The notes under the pieces are model-generated. The model had not been told where the DNA came from, did no database searches, and worked only from the letters and a program-made list of their open reading frames with translations. A program made the translations under genes and the position numbers. From Anaerosoma sp034007245 (GTDB lineage: Bacteria; Actinomycetota; Coriobacteriia; Anaerosomatales; Anaerosomataceae), in contig JAVERH010000018.1 of the NCBI GenBank assembly GCA_034007245.1, positions 1 through 22,117 of the forward strand: DNA of 22,117 bases, read 5' to 3'. Of the stretch, positions 1 through 7,193 are shown piece after piece (within the stretch, counting starts at the first letter, position 1; each line of letters begins with the position of its first letter).

Positions 1-164
1 ACCCCTTCTTCTCGACGCGCGATGCCGGGACGGGGTTAGGTCTTACCATCGTGCACCGCATCATCGATCAGCATGGCGGCAGGATCGAAGTAGCAAGCAC
101 GCCGGGACAAGGTACGTCGTTCACTGTCGTGTTGCCCGCTGAAGGAACAGGAGCTGACCGATGA
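1..164 (+). CDS. Sensor histidine kinase, C-terminal end only
   Basis: This is the last 53 codons of a gene that begins left of the window; the reading frame runs from base 3 to a TGA at 162-164. The translation contains the ATP-lid G2 box of a HATPase_c domain (DAGTGLGL), followed by the usual helix and HGG turn and an ending strand (TSFTVVLP). This is the C-terminal edge of a histidine kinase ATPase domain. It is too short for a boundary in the family tree, and the sensor part is not visible. Its stop overlaps the start of the response regulator as ATGA, so the two are almost certainly a cognate two-component pair made from one mRNA. The kinase would phosphorylate the receiver Asp of that regulator. 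Confidence 0.9.
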   Translation, partial: PFFSTRDAGTGLGLTIVHRIIDQHGGRIEVASTPGQGTSFTVVLPAEGTGADR

Positions 165-1510
165 AAGAACGCGTGCTCATCGCGGACGACGAGAAGAACA
201 TGCGCTGGGTGCTGAGCCAGGCACTCGTGGCGGAGGGTTACGAGGTCGTCGAAGCCGCCGATGGTAAAGAGGCTCTCACCGCCGTCGCGGAGCTGGAGCC
301 CGGCATCATGATCCTCGACCACAAGATGCCTGCACCGGATGGGATGGAGGTCCTGCGGCGCCTACGGGCCAAGGGCTACCGGTTCCCGATCATCATGCTC
401 ACGGCCCATGGCAACGTCCAGACAGCGGTCGAGGCGATGAAGGCGGGTGCCAGCGAGTACCTGACGAAGCCGTTCGATCTCGATGAGCTCAAGCTCAGCA
501 TCGAGAAGGCGCTGGCCGTCCAGGCGCTCGCGTCAGAGGTCGAACGTCTGCGCGAGGAGTTGGACCGCAACTGGGACATCGAGGGGGTCGTTGCTGCGGA
601 TCCGGCCATGCTCGATCTGCTTGGCACCGTCGAGAAGGTCGCCCCTACAGGTGCGACGGTCATAGTCTATGGCGAGTCGGGTACCGGCAAGGAGCTCGTG
701 GCGCACGCGCTGCATAGCCTCTCCTCGCGAGCGAACAAGCCGTTCGTATCCATCAGTGCCGGCGCACTTCCCGAGACGCTTCTGGAGAGCGAGCTCTTCG
801 GTTACGAGAAGGGTGCGTTCACCGGTGCGGTCATGGCCAAGCCGGGGCGCTTCGAGATGGCCAACGGCGGCACACTCTTCCTCGATGAGATCGGCGATAT
901 CTCGCCGGCCGTGCAGGTCAAGCTTCTGCGCGTGCTACAGGAACGCACGTTCGAACGACTGGGTGGCACGAGAAGTATCGAGGTCGACGTGCGTGTGGTG
1001 GCAGCGACCAACCGGGACCTACAGCAGATGATCGCCGATGGTACTTTCCGGGAGGATCTCTTCTACCGTCTGAGTGTCGTTCCGCTCACCATTCCTCCGT
1101 TGCGTAAACGAGTGGCAGACATCCCGCCACTCGTCGCGCACTTCATGGATAAGTTCGGTGCGGGTACGCGCACGATCTCTCCACAGGCCATGGAGGCGCT
1201 TGTTGCGTATCAGTGGCCCGGGAACATCCGCGAACTCGAGAACACCGTCGAGCGCATCACGATCCTTTCGCACGGTGAGGTGATAGAGGCCGATGACCTT
1301 CCGATCGAGGTGCGATCGGGCGTCAGCGTCGTCGACGCGGGTAGCCGGTGTTTCGTGCTGCCTGAGGGCGGTATCGATCTCGAGGAGACCGAGCTCGACT
1401 TGATACGACAGGCTCTCGACCGGACGGGCGGCAGCGCGCCGAAGGCAGCAAAGCTACTCGGTCTCACGACACGTACGCTCGAGGCTCGGATGGAGCGATA
1501 TGGACTGTAG
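161..1510 (+). CDS. NtrC-family sigma-54-dependent response regulator
   Basis: The 449-residue protein has the complete three-domain layout of a bacterial enhancer-binding protein. The receiver domain (about 3-118) carries the acidic pair D9-D10 and phosphoacceptor D53. The AAA+ domain (about 140-370) has a Walker A motif (GESGTGKE), the GAFTGA loop that contacts sigma-54 and a Walker B segment (GGTLFLDEIG). The C-terminal Fis-type helix-turn-helix (about 404-449) ends in TTRTLEARMERYGL. By family knowledge it would bind upstream sites and hydrolyse ATP to open sigma-54 promoters after phosphorylation by the kinase encoded just upstream. The intact GAFTGA loop indicates that a working RpoN should be present in the genome. 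A -24/-12 type promoter lies 29 bases after its stop, so the genes that follow are likely targets. The family is certain; the signal is not visible. Confidence 0.95.
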   Translation: MKERVLIADDEKNMRWVLSQALVAEGYEVVEAADGKEALTAVAELEPGIMILDHKMPAPDGMEVLRRLRAKGYRFPIIMLTAHGNVQTAVEAMKAGASEYLTKPFDLDELKLSIEKALAVQALASEVERLREELDRNWDIEGVVAADPAMLDLLGTVEKVAPTGATVIVYGESGTGKELVAHALHSLSSRANKPFVSISAGALPETLLESELFGYEKGAFTGAVMAKPGRFEMANGGTLFLDEIGDISPAVQVKLLRVLQERTFERLGGTRSIEVDVRVVAATNRDLQQMIADGTFREDLFYRLSVVPLTIPPLRKRVADIPPLVAHFMDKFGAGTRTISPQAMEALVAYQWPGNIRELENTVERITILSHGEVIEADDLPIEVRSGVSVVDAGSRCFVLPEGGIDLEETELDLIRQALDRTGGSAPKAAKLLGLTTRTLEARMERYGL

Positions 1511-1538
1511 TACCGGGCCGCTGATGGCGATCGGACGT

Positions 1539-1554
1539 TGGCATAGGTATTGCA
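1539..1554 (+). promoter_or_regulatory. Putative sigma-54 (-24/-12) promoter
   Basis: The 16 bases TGGCATAGGTATTGCA match the sigma-54 consensus TGGCACG-N4-TTGCW at 10 of 12 defined positions. The invariant GG (1540-1541) and GC (1552-1553) have the required ten-base separation. The site sits in the 84-base gap between the sigma-54 activator and the next gene. A transcript would start near 1565 and reach a GGAG ribosome site at 1584-1587 and a GTG start at 1595. The position is what makes this convincing, because matches of this quality can occur by chance in 22 kb. I could not see a clear activator-binding palindrome upstream. Confidence 0.6.
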
Positions 1555-1594
1555 CGTTCCAGGGCGTCACGTACCCGGCCCCCGGAGTCGTCGA

Positions 1595-1945
1595 GTGAAG
1601 CGCGTCAGGCCCTATGGAACACTCATAGCACTCGCGTTGACGCTTGCCGTCATCACCGGGATAACGGTCGCTATAGTGAATCATGGCGCCAGGCACGCCG
1701 CGTGCACGATCCTCACTCCGGCTGGTCTCGCGGTTCTGGGCATGTCGCTGGCGGTGGTGCTGATCGCCGGACGCGCGCTCACGCGTCAGGTGCGGCGCGA
1801 GGCGGACCACGCGGTGCCCACAGCCGAGCGGCGCGCATGCCCCGAATGTAAACGCGAGGTCTACGGTGCCTGGAGGATGTGTCCGTACTGCGGTGCGATG
1901 GTCGATGACCAGAGAGCGCCGAAGAGTGGGGAGGTCCCGGTATGA
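1595..1945 (+). CDS. Two-TM membrane protein with C-terminal zinc ribbon
   Basis: I do not recognise a named family. The 116-residue product has two hydrophobic segments (about 9-28 and 41-62), a basic and acidic linker and a C-terminal four-cysteine zinc ribbon (C82, C85, C96, C99 in a CPxC...CPYC arrangement). The ribbon is likely cytoplasmic, because short basic stretches flank both membrane spans. The GTG at 1595 is preferred over an in-frame TTG at 1550: it has a GGAG sequence at proper distance, and the TTG lies inside the sigma-54 promoter. Its stop overlaps the start of the HMA protein as ATGA, so the two are translationally coupled. A role in metal sensing or holding is possible from the context, but it is only inference. 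Confidence 0.8.
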   Translation: MKRVRPYGTLIALALTLAVITGITVAIVNHGARHAACTILTPAGLAVLGMSLAVVLIAGRALTRQVRREADHAVPTAERRACPECKREVYGAWRMCPYCGAMVDDQRAPKSGEVPV

Positions 1946-2166
1946 CGATCGTCACACGTCGATTCACGACCACGGGGATGCACTGCCCGTCCTGTTCGAC
2001 GCTGATCCAGATGGACCTCAAGGACGTCGCCGGGGTATCCGGAGTCACTTCGGATCATCGGACGGGCGTGACCGAGGTCACCTACGATGACTCCCTTACC
2101 GGCTCGGAGCAGATAGTCGCTGCGGTGATGAAGGCTGGTTACGGCGCAGAGCTCGCCGGAGAGTAG
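1942..2166 (+). CDS. Heavy-metal-associated (HMA) domain protein, CopZ-like
   Basis: The 74-residue protein is a single HMA domain with the metal-binding motif GMHCPSC (C15 and C18) after the first strand and the expected alternating strand and helix pattern. Proteins of this size and form are copper or mercury chaperones, or the stand-alone equivalents of the N-terminal domains of metal ATPases. No metal ATPase is present in the window. The gene overlaps the zinc-ribbon gene upstream by four bases and is followed, 87 bases on, by ccdA. Copper is the likeliest ligand given the CsoR-like operator downstream, but the motif alone cannot separate Cu(I), Hg(II) and other soft metals. Confidence 0.9.
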   Translation: MTIVTRRFTTTGMHCPSCSTLIQMDLKDVAGVSGVTSDHRTGVTEVTYDDSLTGSEQIVAAVMKAGYGAELAGE

Positions 2167-2186
2167 AGATGTAGCGCTGTCAGAGA

Positions 2187-2215
2187 TGGACGAGAATACC
2201 CCCTCGGGGTATAAG
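2187..2215 (+). promoter_or_regulatory. Likely sigma-70-type promoter of ccdA
   Basis: A -35-like TGGACG (2187-2192) and a -10-like TATAAG (2210-2215) are separated by 17 bases. Transcription from about 2222 would give a leader that carries the ribosome site (AGGGGG, 2241-2246) for the GTG start at 2254. The CsoR-like palindrome fills the spacer and enters the -10 box, which is how repressors of that family normally block RNA polymerase. Confidence 0.5.
2196..2212. promoter_or_regulatory. CsoR-like operator (perfect inverted repeat)
   Basis: The site ATACCCC-CTC-GGGGTAT has perfect seven-base arms and a three-base centre. TACCCC/GGGGTA arms of this kind are the known operator form of the CsoR/RcnR (DUF156) metal- and thiol-sensing repressors, for example at copZA-type operons. 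It lies between the HMA gene and ccdA, inside the predicted promoter. No csoR gene is in the window, so the repressor must be encoded elsewhere. Confidence 0.65.
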
Positions 2216-2253
2216 TGGTGTTGACAGTCAGTACTTCTGAAGGGGGTTGGGTC

Positions 2254-2976
2254 GTGGGCGAGACCGCATCGTTGTTCGCCGCCCTGGGGGCAGGCTTCGT
2301 CACCTTTCTGTCGCCCTGCGTTCTCCCGCTGATTCCTGGCTATATCGCGTTCATGACCGGGATGACGACGGCTGAGCTCACCGCCGAGGATCGCAAGGTA
2401 TCGGCTATCCTTATCCCCTCACTACTGTTCGTGCTGGGCTTCAGTATCGTGTTCGTGGCGCTTGGTGCATCGGCGTCGGCCGTGGGCTCGTTCATGAGTC
2501 AGTACAGTTCGATCCTGGAGAAGGTCGCGGGTATCGTCATCATGCTGCTCGGCTTCTTCATGCTAGGTATCATCAAGGTGCCGTGGCTGTACGGTGAAGC
2601 GCGGTTCGAGATGCAGAAGGCCAAGCGCTTCGGTGGACTTGCGGCACTGGTGATGGGTATGGCGTTCGCATTCGGTTGGTCGCCGTGCGTGGGCCCGGTG
2701 CTTGGATCGATCCTCATGATGGCTGCCGGTGCCGAGGTCGGCAGGGGTGCTTTGCTGCTGGCGGTCTACTCGCTCGGACTCGGCGTACCCTTCATACTTG
2801 TGGCGCTCCTGCTTGGCCGGGTCAAGCCACTACTCAACTGGCTCAATCGTCACTCGCTCATCATCAACCGCGTTGCTGGTGTCATCCTGATGATCCTCGG
2901 CCTGCTGATCATGACAGGCTGGATCGGTCCGGTCGTCGGTTGGCTATCGAGGTTCATTCCTAAGTTGGGTGGATAG
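2254..2976 (+). CDS. ccdA: CcdA/DsbD-type thiol-reductant membrane transporter
   Basis: The 240-residue protein has six hydrophobic segments and the paired hallmark motifs of the CcdA family: FLSPCVLPLIPGY with C22 in the first span, and FGWSPCVGPVLG with C145 in the fourth. This cysteine pair passes electrons from cytoplasmic thioredoxin across the membrane to extracytoplasmic thiol proteins, as in cytochrome c maturation or repair of metal-damaged disulfides. I start it at GTG 2254, which has a purine-rich ribosome site seven bases upstream; the longer in-frame GTG at 2215 lies inside the promoter -10 box. No cytochrome c maturation genes (resB, resC, CcmG-like) are nearby. With an HMA protein next door and a CsoR-like operator in front, a role in metal or thiol stress seems as likely as cytochrome biogenesis. 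Confidence 0.9.
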   Translation: MGETASLFAALGAGFVTFLSPCVLPLIPGYIAFMTGMTTAELTAEDRKVSAILIPSLLFVLGFSIVFVALGASASAVGSFMSQYSSILEKVAGIVIMLLGFFMLGIIKVPWLYGEARFEMQKAKRFGGLAALVMGMAFAFGWSPCVGPVLGSILMMAAGAEVGRGALLLAVYSLGLGVPFILVALLLGRVKPLLNWLNRHSLIINRVAGVILMILGLLIMTGWIGPVVGWLSRFIPKLGG

Positions 2977-2984
2977 TCGACGCG

Positions 2985-3013
2985 TTGCCGCAGCGGGTAC
3001 CGTGTTCTAGGAT
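2985..3013 (+). promoter_or_regulatory. Likely promoter of the GAF/SpoIIE phosphatase gene
   Basis: TTGCCG (2985-2990) and TAGGAT (3008-3013) are separated by 17 bases, four matches to each consensus hexamer. Transcription would start near 3020, just before the GGAGG ribosome site (3038-3042) of the ATG at 3047. It also argues against the longer in-frame TTG start at 3017. Confidence 0.5.
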
Positions 3014-3046
3014 GGGTTGTCGGAGCGCGGGTACCCTGGAGGCCGC

Positions 3047-6000
3047 ATGAAGGCGCGCGAGCGCTTCACACTCACCAATCGGCTGCTGTTGCTCGCGGCG
3101 CTCATCGTCGTGAGCACGACAGTCCTTCTGGTCGGAACGTCTGCTGCGGGCGTATACAGTATGGCGTCCAGACAGACGTCTGCCAGGCATGCTGCTTACG
3201 GGGACGTGCTTGTCGCCCGCATCGGCAATCGTATCGCGGCTATCCACGTCGAGATGAACACAGCGTCGAGCGATCCGGCGCTCAAGGTCGATGAGGAGAG
3301 TATCATCCGCAGCGCGCTGGCGGGGATCGCACTCGACGACACCGGATTCATCGAGGGCGCAGTGCTGCTGCGGGAGCCGACCGCTACTCCGGTGGCCTGG
3401 CCCGGGGAGGTGTTGGACGAACAGTCGTTCTCTGTCCTCCGGTCGCTGGAGCGGCCAGCGGACGCGGGCACGATCGTGTGGGTTCCACCGGAGGGTGAAT
3501 CGCGTGGCATGCTCTGGGCGGCGCATACCGTCGTTGCGTCCGACGGTACACCGCGTCTGCTTGCGGTTCGTGTTCGGACGTCGCTCATAGAGGGGGAGCT
3601 TGCCGGCACCACGGAGCTTTCGGGCAATCCGCTCGCGGTGGTGTTCGATGGCGAAGGAGTCCCGGTGTTCGCAAACACACCGATAGACACCATCGATATG
3701 TCGGCGGTCCAGTTCACGCCAGACGCATCGTTCGAGGGCAGGGGCCGCGTCACTATCGAGGGGACCGAGACCGTGGTCGGCGGCTATTCGGAGATCTCTG
3801 ACCCACACGATCTTGAGTGGCGAGTCGCGATCCTCGAACCGGAGTCGCGCGCCTGGCAGGACACCTGGACAGCACTGAGACCGGGGTTGCTCGGCTGGGT
3901 GACCGCACTCGTCATCGCACTTGCGGGAGCGCTGTGGGTCGTCAACCTCTCCACGAGGCCGCTGCGTCAGCTCGAGCGCCGCGCCCGTGCCATCGGCGCA
4001 GGTGACCGCGTCGAGCCTGAGGCTATCACCGGAGACGATGACATCGGTCGGTTGTTGGATGCGTTCAACTCGGTCGTGATCCGGTTCGATCGGTTGACAG
4101 ACTCGGTCGAACTCCTTGCTCGTACGGACGACCGCGAGGAGCTGTTCGCGCATGTGGCTGCGTCGGTCGCGCACATGTACGATCAGGCTGACGTCGATGT
4201 CTTCCTGCTGTCGGAAGAGGGCGATCTGGGCCTGACCGTAGCGTACGGGGCGCTGGAGGGGCAGAACGGTACTCACATCATCGCGCCTAGTACCGGGTGG
4301 CTCGCCGAGTGTCTTTCCGGAGGGCTGCCGGTATCGGCGGTATACGATCCGACCGATCCGCTGTTCTCGCTACACGGCGACGGCGTCGTTGCAGGCATGG
4401 CTGCGCCTTTATGGGCGGGCGCGGAGTGTATCGGGGCGGTCGCGGTGATGCGGCAGAGCGGAGGCCCGTTCACCGATAGAGAACGCGAGACCCTCCGTGC
4501 GTTCGTTGCTCAGGCTGCCGTTGCCCTCCAAAACGCCCGGCTCTTCGATGAAGAACGCCGCTCGCGCCGCGAGGCGGAGGTGCTCCGGGAGATCGCCGAG
4601 CGAGCGGCATCGCCGGTCGATGTCGAAGAGACGCTTCGCTACGCTGCTGCATCGGAGGCCGACCTGCTCGGCTTCGAGGACTCGGATGTCGTCATCCTCG
4701 ATGACTCCGGACTCTACGGACTCAAGGGTGGCGGAGCCAGCGCGGACTCGGTGTGGGTCGATGCATGGAGAAGTGTCAGTGCCGAGGGCCCAGCAGCCGA
4801 GCCCGTGTACGTGAGGGTCGACGATACTACACCTGAGGTGTGCGCTGCTCTCATGGCCAGCGGTGCACTCTCGGCGCTCATGGCGCCACTGTTGTGTCAG
4901 GGGCGAAGCGCCGGTCTGTTGCTCTGCACCACGATGCACGCTTCATCCGCGCCGGGTGTGAAGGGTCTCGAGCTCGCCCGTACGATCGGTGCCGAGGCGT
5001 CGCTGGCGCTGGAGAACGCCTACCTGTTCCAGGCCGCTGAGAATCGCGCGGACAATCTGGAGACCATCTTCCGGATATCTAATGCGGTGGGCTCATCGCT
5101 GCAGACACGCGTCGTGCTCAACCGGGTCCTCGATGTCGTACAGAAGATACTATCGGCCGATGCGGTCATGCTCATGACGTACGACAGTCGTCGGAAGATC
5201 ATCTCCGTGCCTATGGCCCGCGGTATCTTACACCGGGATATGCTCGAGATCGAGTTTCACCCCGGCGAGGACGTCCCCGGCCGTGTGTTCGAGACACGTG
5301 AGCCGGAACGATACGACAGGATCGCGCATGCTGATACCCGTCTGCTGAACGCGGCTTCCGCGCAGGGACTGTCGTCGCTTTTGGCGGTCCCGCTGCTCGC
5401 ACGGGGGCGGAGCATCGGCGTGCTCATGGTGTTCGCGCGTGGGGAAGATGCGTTCAGCAGTGAAGAGATGGACCTTCTGCGCACCTTTGCCGCGCAGGCG
5501 GCGCTCGCTATCGACACAGCCGAGATGTACAGCCGGGAACACCATGTGGCGTCAGTGCTGCAGGCGAGCATCCTGCCTTCTGGTCTACCGCACGTCCAGG
5601 GGCTCGATACGAGCAGTGTCTATCTGCCCGCCGGGACCGACTCCGACATAGGTGGCGACTACTACGATCTGTTCGTGACACCCGGAGGATCGGTGACGGT
5701 CGCCATCGGTGATGTGTGCGGCAAGGGTGTCGTGGCCGCGACCAAGACCTCGATGATCAAGTATGCGGTGCGCGGTATGGTCGCCGCCGGCCTCGGCCCG
5801 GCGTGCATCCTGGAGGAGCTCAACCGGATGTTGCTTGAGGCGGGTGATCCCACCAGCATCGTGACGCTGTGGGTGGGCCAACTGGAGATGGAGTCGGGGC
5901 GGCTCACGTATGCCGATGGCGGTCACCCACCGGCACTCCTGCGGAACGCATCGTCGGACGGTACACGGATCGAGCGGCTGGGTACGACCGGTCCGCTCCT

Positions 6001-6286
6001 CGGCGCTGTCGAGGGTACCTCGTGGGATGAACTCGAGGTCATGCTGCCTGCGGGTGCCATGCTTCTGCTCTACACGGACGGTGTCACCGAAGCCCGCCGG
6101 GGCTCGCAGTTCTTCGGCGAGGGGCGTCTCACTCGAACGTTGCGTCCGGGCGGGACTGCGAGTGCCGTATCGCAACGTCTGCTCGCTGCCGTGCAGCGTT
6201 TCTCCGGTGGTGCGCTGCGGGATGATGCTGCCGTGCTGGTGGTTCGGTTCGGCGAGACAGATGCTGGTGTTTCAGGGGATGAGTAG
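3047..6286 (+). CDS. Membrane sensor with HAMP, three GAF domains and SpoIIE/RsbU-type PP2C phosphatase
   Basis: The 1079-residue protein starts at ATG 3047, four bases after a GGAGG ribosome site. In order it shows TM1 (about 12-36), an extracytoplasmic sensor region of about 245 residues, TM2 (about 281-300), a HAMP-like linker (about 301-355), three GAF-like regions (about 360-500, 510-660 and 670-825) and a C-terminal PP2C phosphatase domain (about 840-1070). Phosphatase motifs are intact: GGDYYD (869-874), GDVCGKG with D889, LYTDGVTE with D1011 and the terminal DD pair (1059-1060). The family dephosphorylates a serine on a STAS-domain protein in response to signals. The next gene, 48 bases on, encodes such a STAS domain fused to a kinase, its probable substrate. 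GAF ligands cannot be read from the sequence. Confidence 0.93.
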   Translation: MKARERFTLTNRLLLLAALIVVSTTVLLVGTSAAGVYSMASRQTSARHAAYGDVLVARIGNRIAAIHVEMNTASSDPALKVDEESIIRSALAGIALDDTGFIEGAVLLREPTATPVAWPGEVLDEQSFSVLRSLERPADAGTIVWVPPEGESRGMLWAAHTVVASDGTPRLLAVRVRTSLIEGELAGTTELSGNPLAVVFDGEGVPVFANTPIDTIDMSAVQFTPDASFEGRGRVTIEGTETVVGGYSEISDPHDLEWRVAILEPESRAWQDTWTALRPGLLGWVTALVIALAGALWVVNLSTRPLRQLERRARAIGAGDRVEPEAITGDDDIGRLLDAFNSVVIRFDRLTDSVELLARTDDREELFAHVAASVAHMYDQADVDVFLLSEEGDLGLTVAYGALEGQNGTHIIAPSTGWLAECLSGGLPVSAVYDPTDPLFSLHGDGVVAGMAAPLWAGAECIGAVAVMRQSGGPFTDRERETLRAFVAQAAVALQNARLFDEERRSRREAEVLREIAERAASPVDVEETLRYAAASEADLLGFEDSDVVILDDSGLYGLKGGGASADSVWVDAWRSVSAEGPAAEPVYVRVDDTTPEVCAALMASGALSALMAPLLCQGRSAGLLLCTTMHASSAPGVKGLELARTIGAEASLALENAYLFQAAENRADNLETIFRISNAVGSSLQTRVVLNRVLDVVQKILSADAVMLMTYDSRRKIISVPMARGILHRDMLEIEFHPGEDVPGRVFETREPERYDRIAHADTRLLNAASAQGLSSLLAVPLLARGRSIGVLMVFARGEDAFSSEEMDLLRTFAAQAALAIDTAEMYSREHHVASVLQASILPSGLPHVQGLDTSSVYLPAGTDSDIGGDYYDLFVTPGGSVTVAIGDVCGKGVVAATKTSMIKYAVRGMVAAGLGPACILEELNRMLLEAGDPTSIVTLWVGQLEMESGRLTYADGGHPPALLRNASSDGTRIERLGTTGPLLGAVEGTSWDELEVMLPAGAMLLLYTDGVTEARRGSQFFGEGRLTRTLRPGGTASAVSQRLLAAVQRFSGGALRDDAAVLVVRFGETDAGVSGDE

Positions 6287-6334
6287 AGTGGGATATGAGC
6301 CGATGTGTGCCCGGCGGAGTGTGGGAGAACACGC

Positions 6335-7117
6335 ATGAAGATCGTGACCGAGCATGATGGCGACGGTCTAGCGTGTGTCGTCCAGCTGGAAGGTGAGATC
6401 GACATTGTGTCGGTCCCCGAGGTGCGCGACGCCCTCGAGTCCGCCATGAACCGTGGCTGCTCGAATCTCGTGCTGAACCTCGCGCGTGTCACCTATCTGG
6501 ATAGCTCGGCTCTCGGTCTGCTGGTATGGGCCGATCGCCAGTTGAGCCCGCGCGACGGACACCTTGTGTTGGCCGGTGCCGACCGTAACGTGTCCCGGAT
6601 ACTCAAGATATCCGGACTGGTGGCGGCCGCCCCCGGGATATCGGCGGCGGATGATCCGAGTACTGCACTTGCCGAACTCGAGCTTAACGCCGAGCCGGAG
6701 TCGCCCATCTGGGTCCGGGAGGTCGAGTTCCCTGCGGTCCCCGCTTCACTCGCGCGTGCGCGCGCTGAAGTCTGTGACATGCTCGAATCGCTTGCGATCC
6801 CCGAGCCGGAGTTCTTCGACATCCGCGTGGCGGTGGGTGAGGCGCTTGCGAACGCTATCCGGCACGGATCTCCGCGTGGTGACGCAGACCCGGTCTCGGT
6901 CAGCGTCGAGGCGTACGACGATCGCGTGGTGCTAGTGGTCACCGATCATGGTGCGGGGTTCGACGGCGAGACGTCACCAGATGGCGATCCGTATGCCGCT
7001 TCAGGTCGCGGCGTCATGTTCATGCGTGCGCTTATGGACCGGGTGGAGTTCGTACGGCAGCCCGGCGGTGGGACTGCAGTGACTCTTGTCCATCACATCG
7101 CCCCGGCGGCACAGTAG
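6335..7117 (+). CDS. STAS (anti-anti-sigma) domain fused to RsbW-like serine kinase domain
   Basis: The 260-residue protein joins two partner-switch components that are usually separate. Residues 1-105 form a STAS domain with the phosphorylation loop YLDSSALG; S58 is the probable phospho-serine. Residues about 128-255 form a GHKL kinase domain like RsbW/SpoIIAB, with an N box (VGEALANAIRHG, E169 and N173), a G1 box (DHGAGFD, 204-210) and a glycine-rich GRGVMFMR (224-231). The start at ATG 6335 has GGGAG seven bases upstream. By family knowledge the kinase phosphorylates the STAS serine and the upstream PP2C protein reverses it. No sigma factor is encoded nearby, so the output may be a distant sigma factor or another protein. 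Both domain calls are firm; whether the kinase acts on its own STAS domain is inference. Confidence 0.9.
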   Translation: MKIVTEHDGDGLACVVQLEGEIDIVSVPEVRDALESAMNRGCSNLVLNLARVTYLDSSALGLLVWADRQLSPRDGHLVLAGADRNVSRILKISGLVAAAPGISAADDPSTALAELELNAEPESPIWVREVEFPAVPASLARARAEVCDMLESLAIPEPEFFDIRVAVGEALANAIRHGSPRGDADPVSVSVEAYDDRVVLVVTDHGAGFDGETSPDGDPYAASGRGVMFMRALMDRVEFVRQPGGGTAVTLVHHIAPAAQ

Positions 7118-7131
7118 CGTCGATAGCGAGG

Positions 7132-7160
7132 ATGTCATTAGGAACCGGATTGGGTATCCT
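7132..7160 (+). promoter_or_regulatory. Possible promoter of the nitroreductase gene
   Basis: ATGTCA (7132-7137) and TATCCT (7155-7160) are separated by 17 bases. Each keeps four of six consensus positions. The site lies between the STAS/kinase stop and the ribosome site GGGAGG (7181-7186) of the next gene. Confidence 0.35.
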
Positions 7161-7193
7161 GTCGGGGGTGGGTTATCCGAGGGAGGACGTGCT

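Noticed and set aside
2960..4276. 438-codon open frame antisense to the sensor phosphatase
   Set aside because: It is the shadow of a gene with clear family motifs, starts inside ccdA's end and its product has no recognisable fold and an extreme His/Arg/Cys content.
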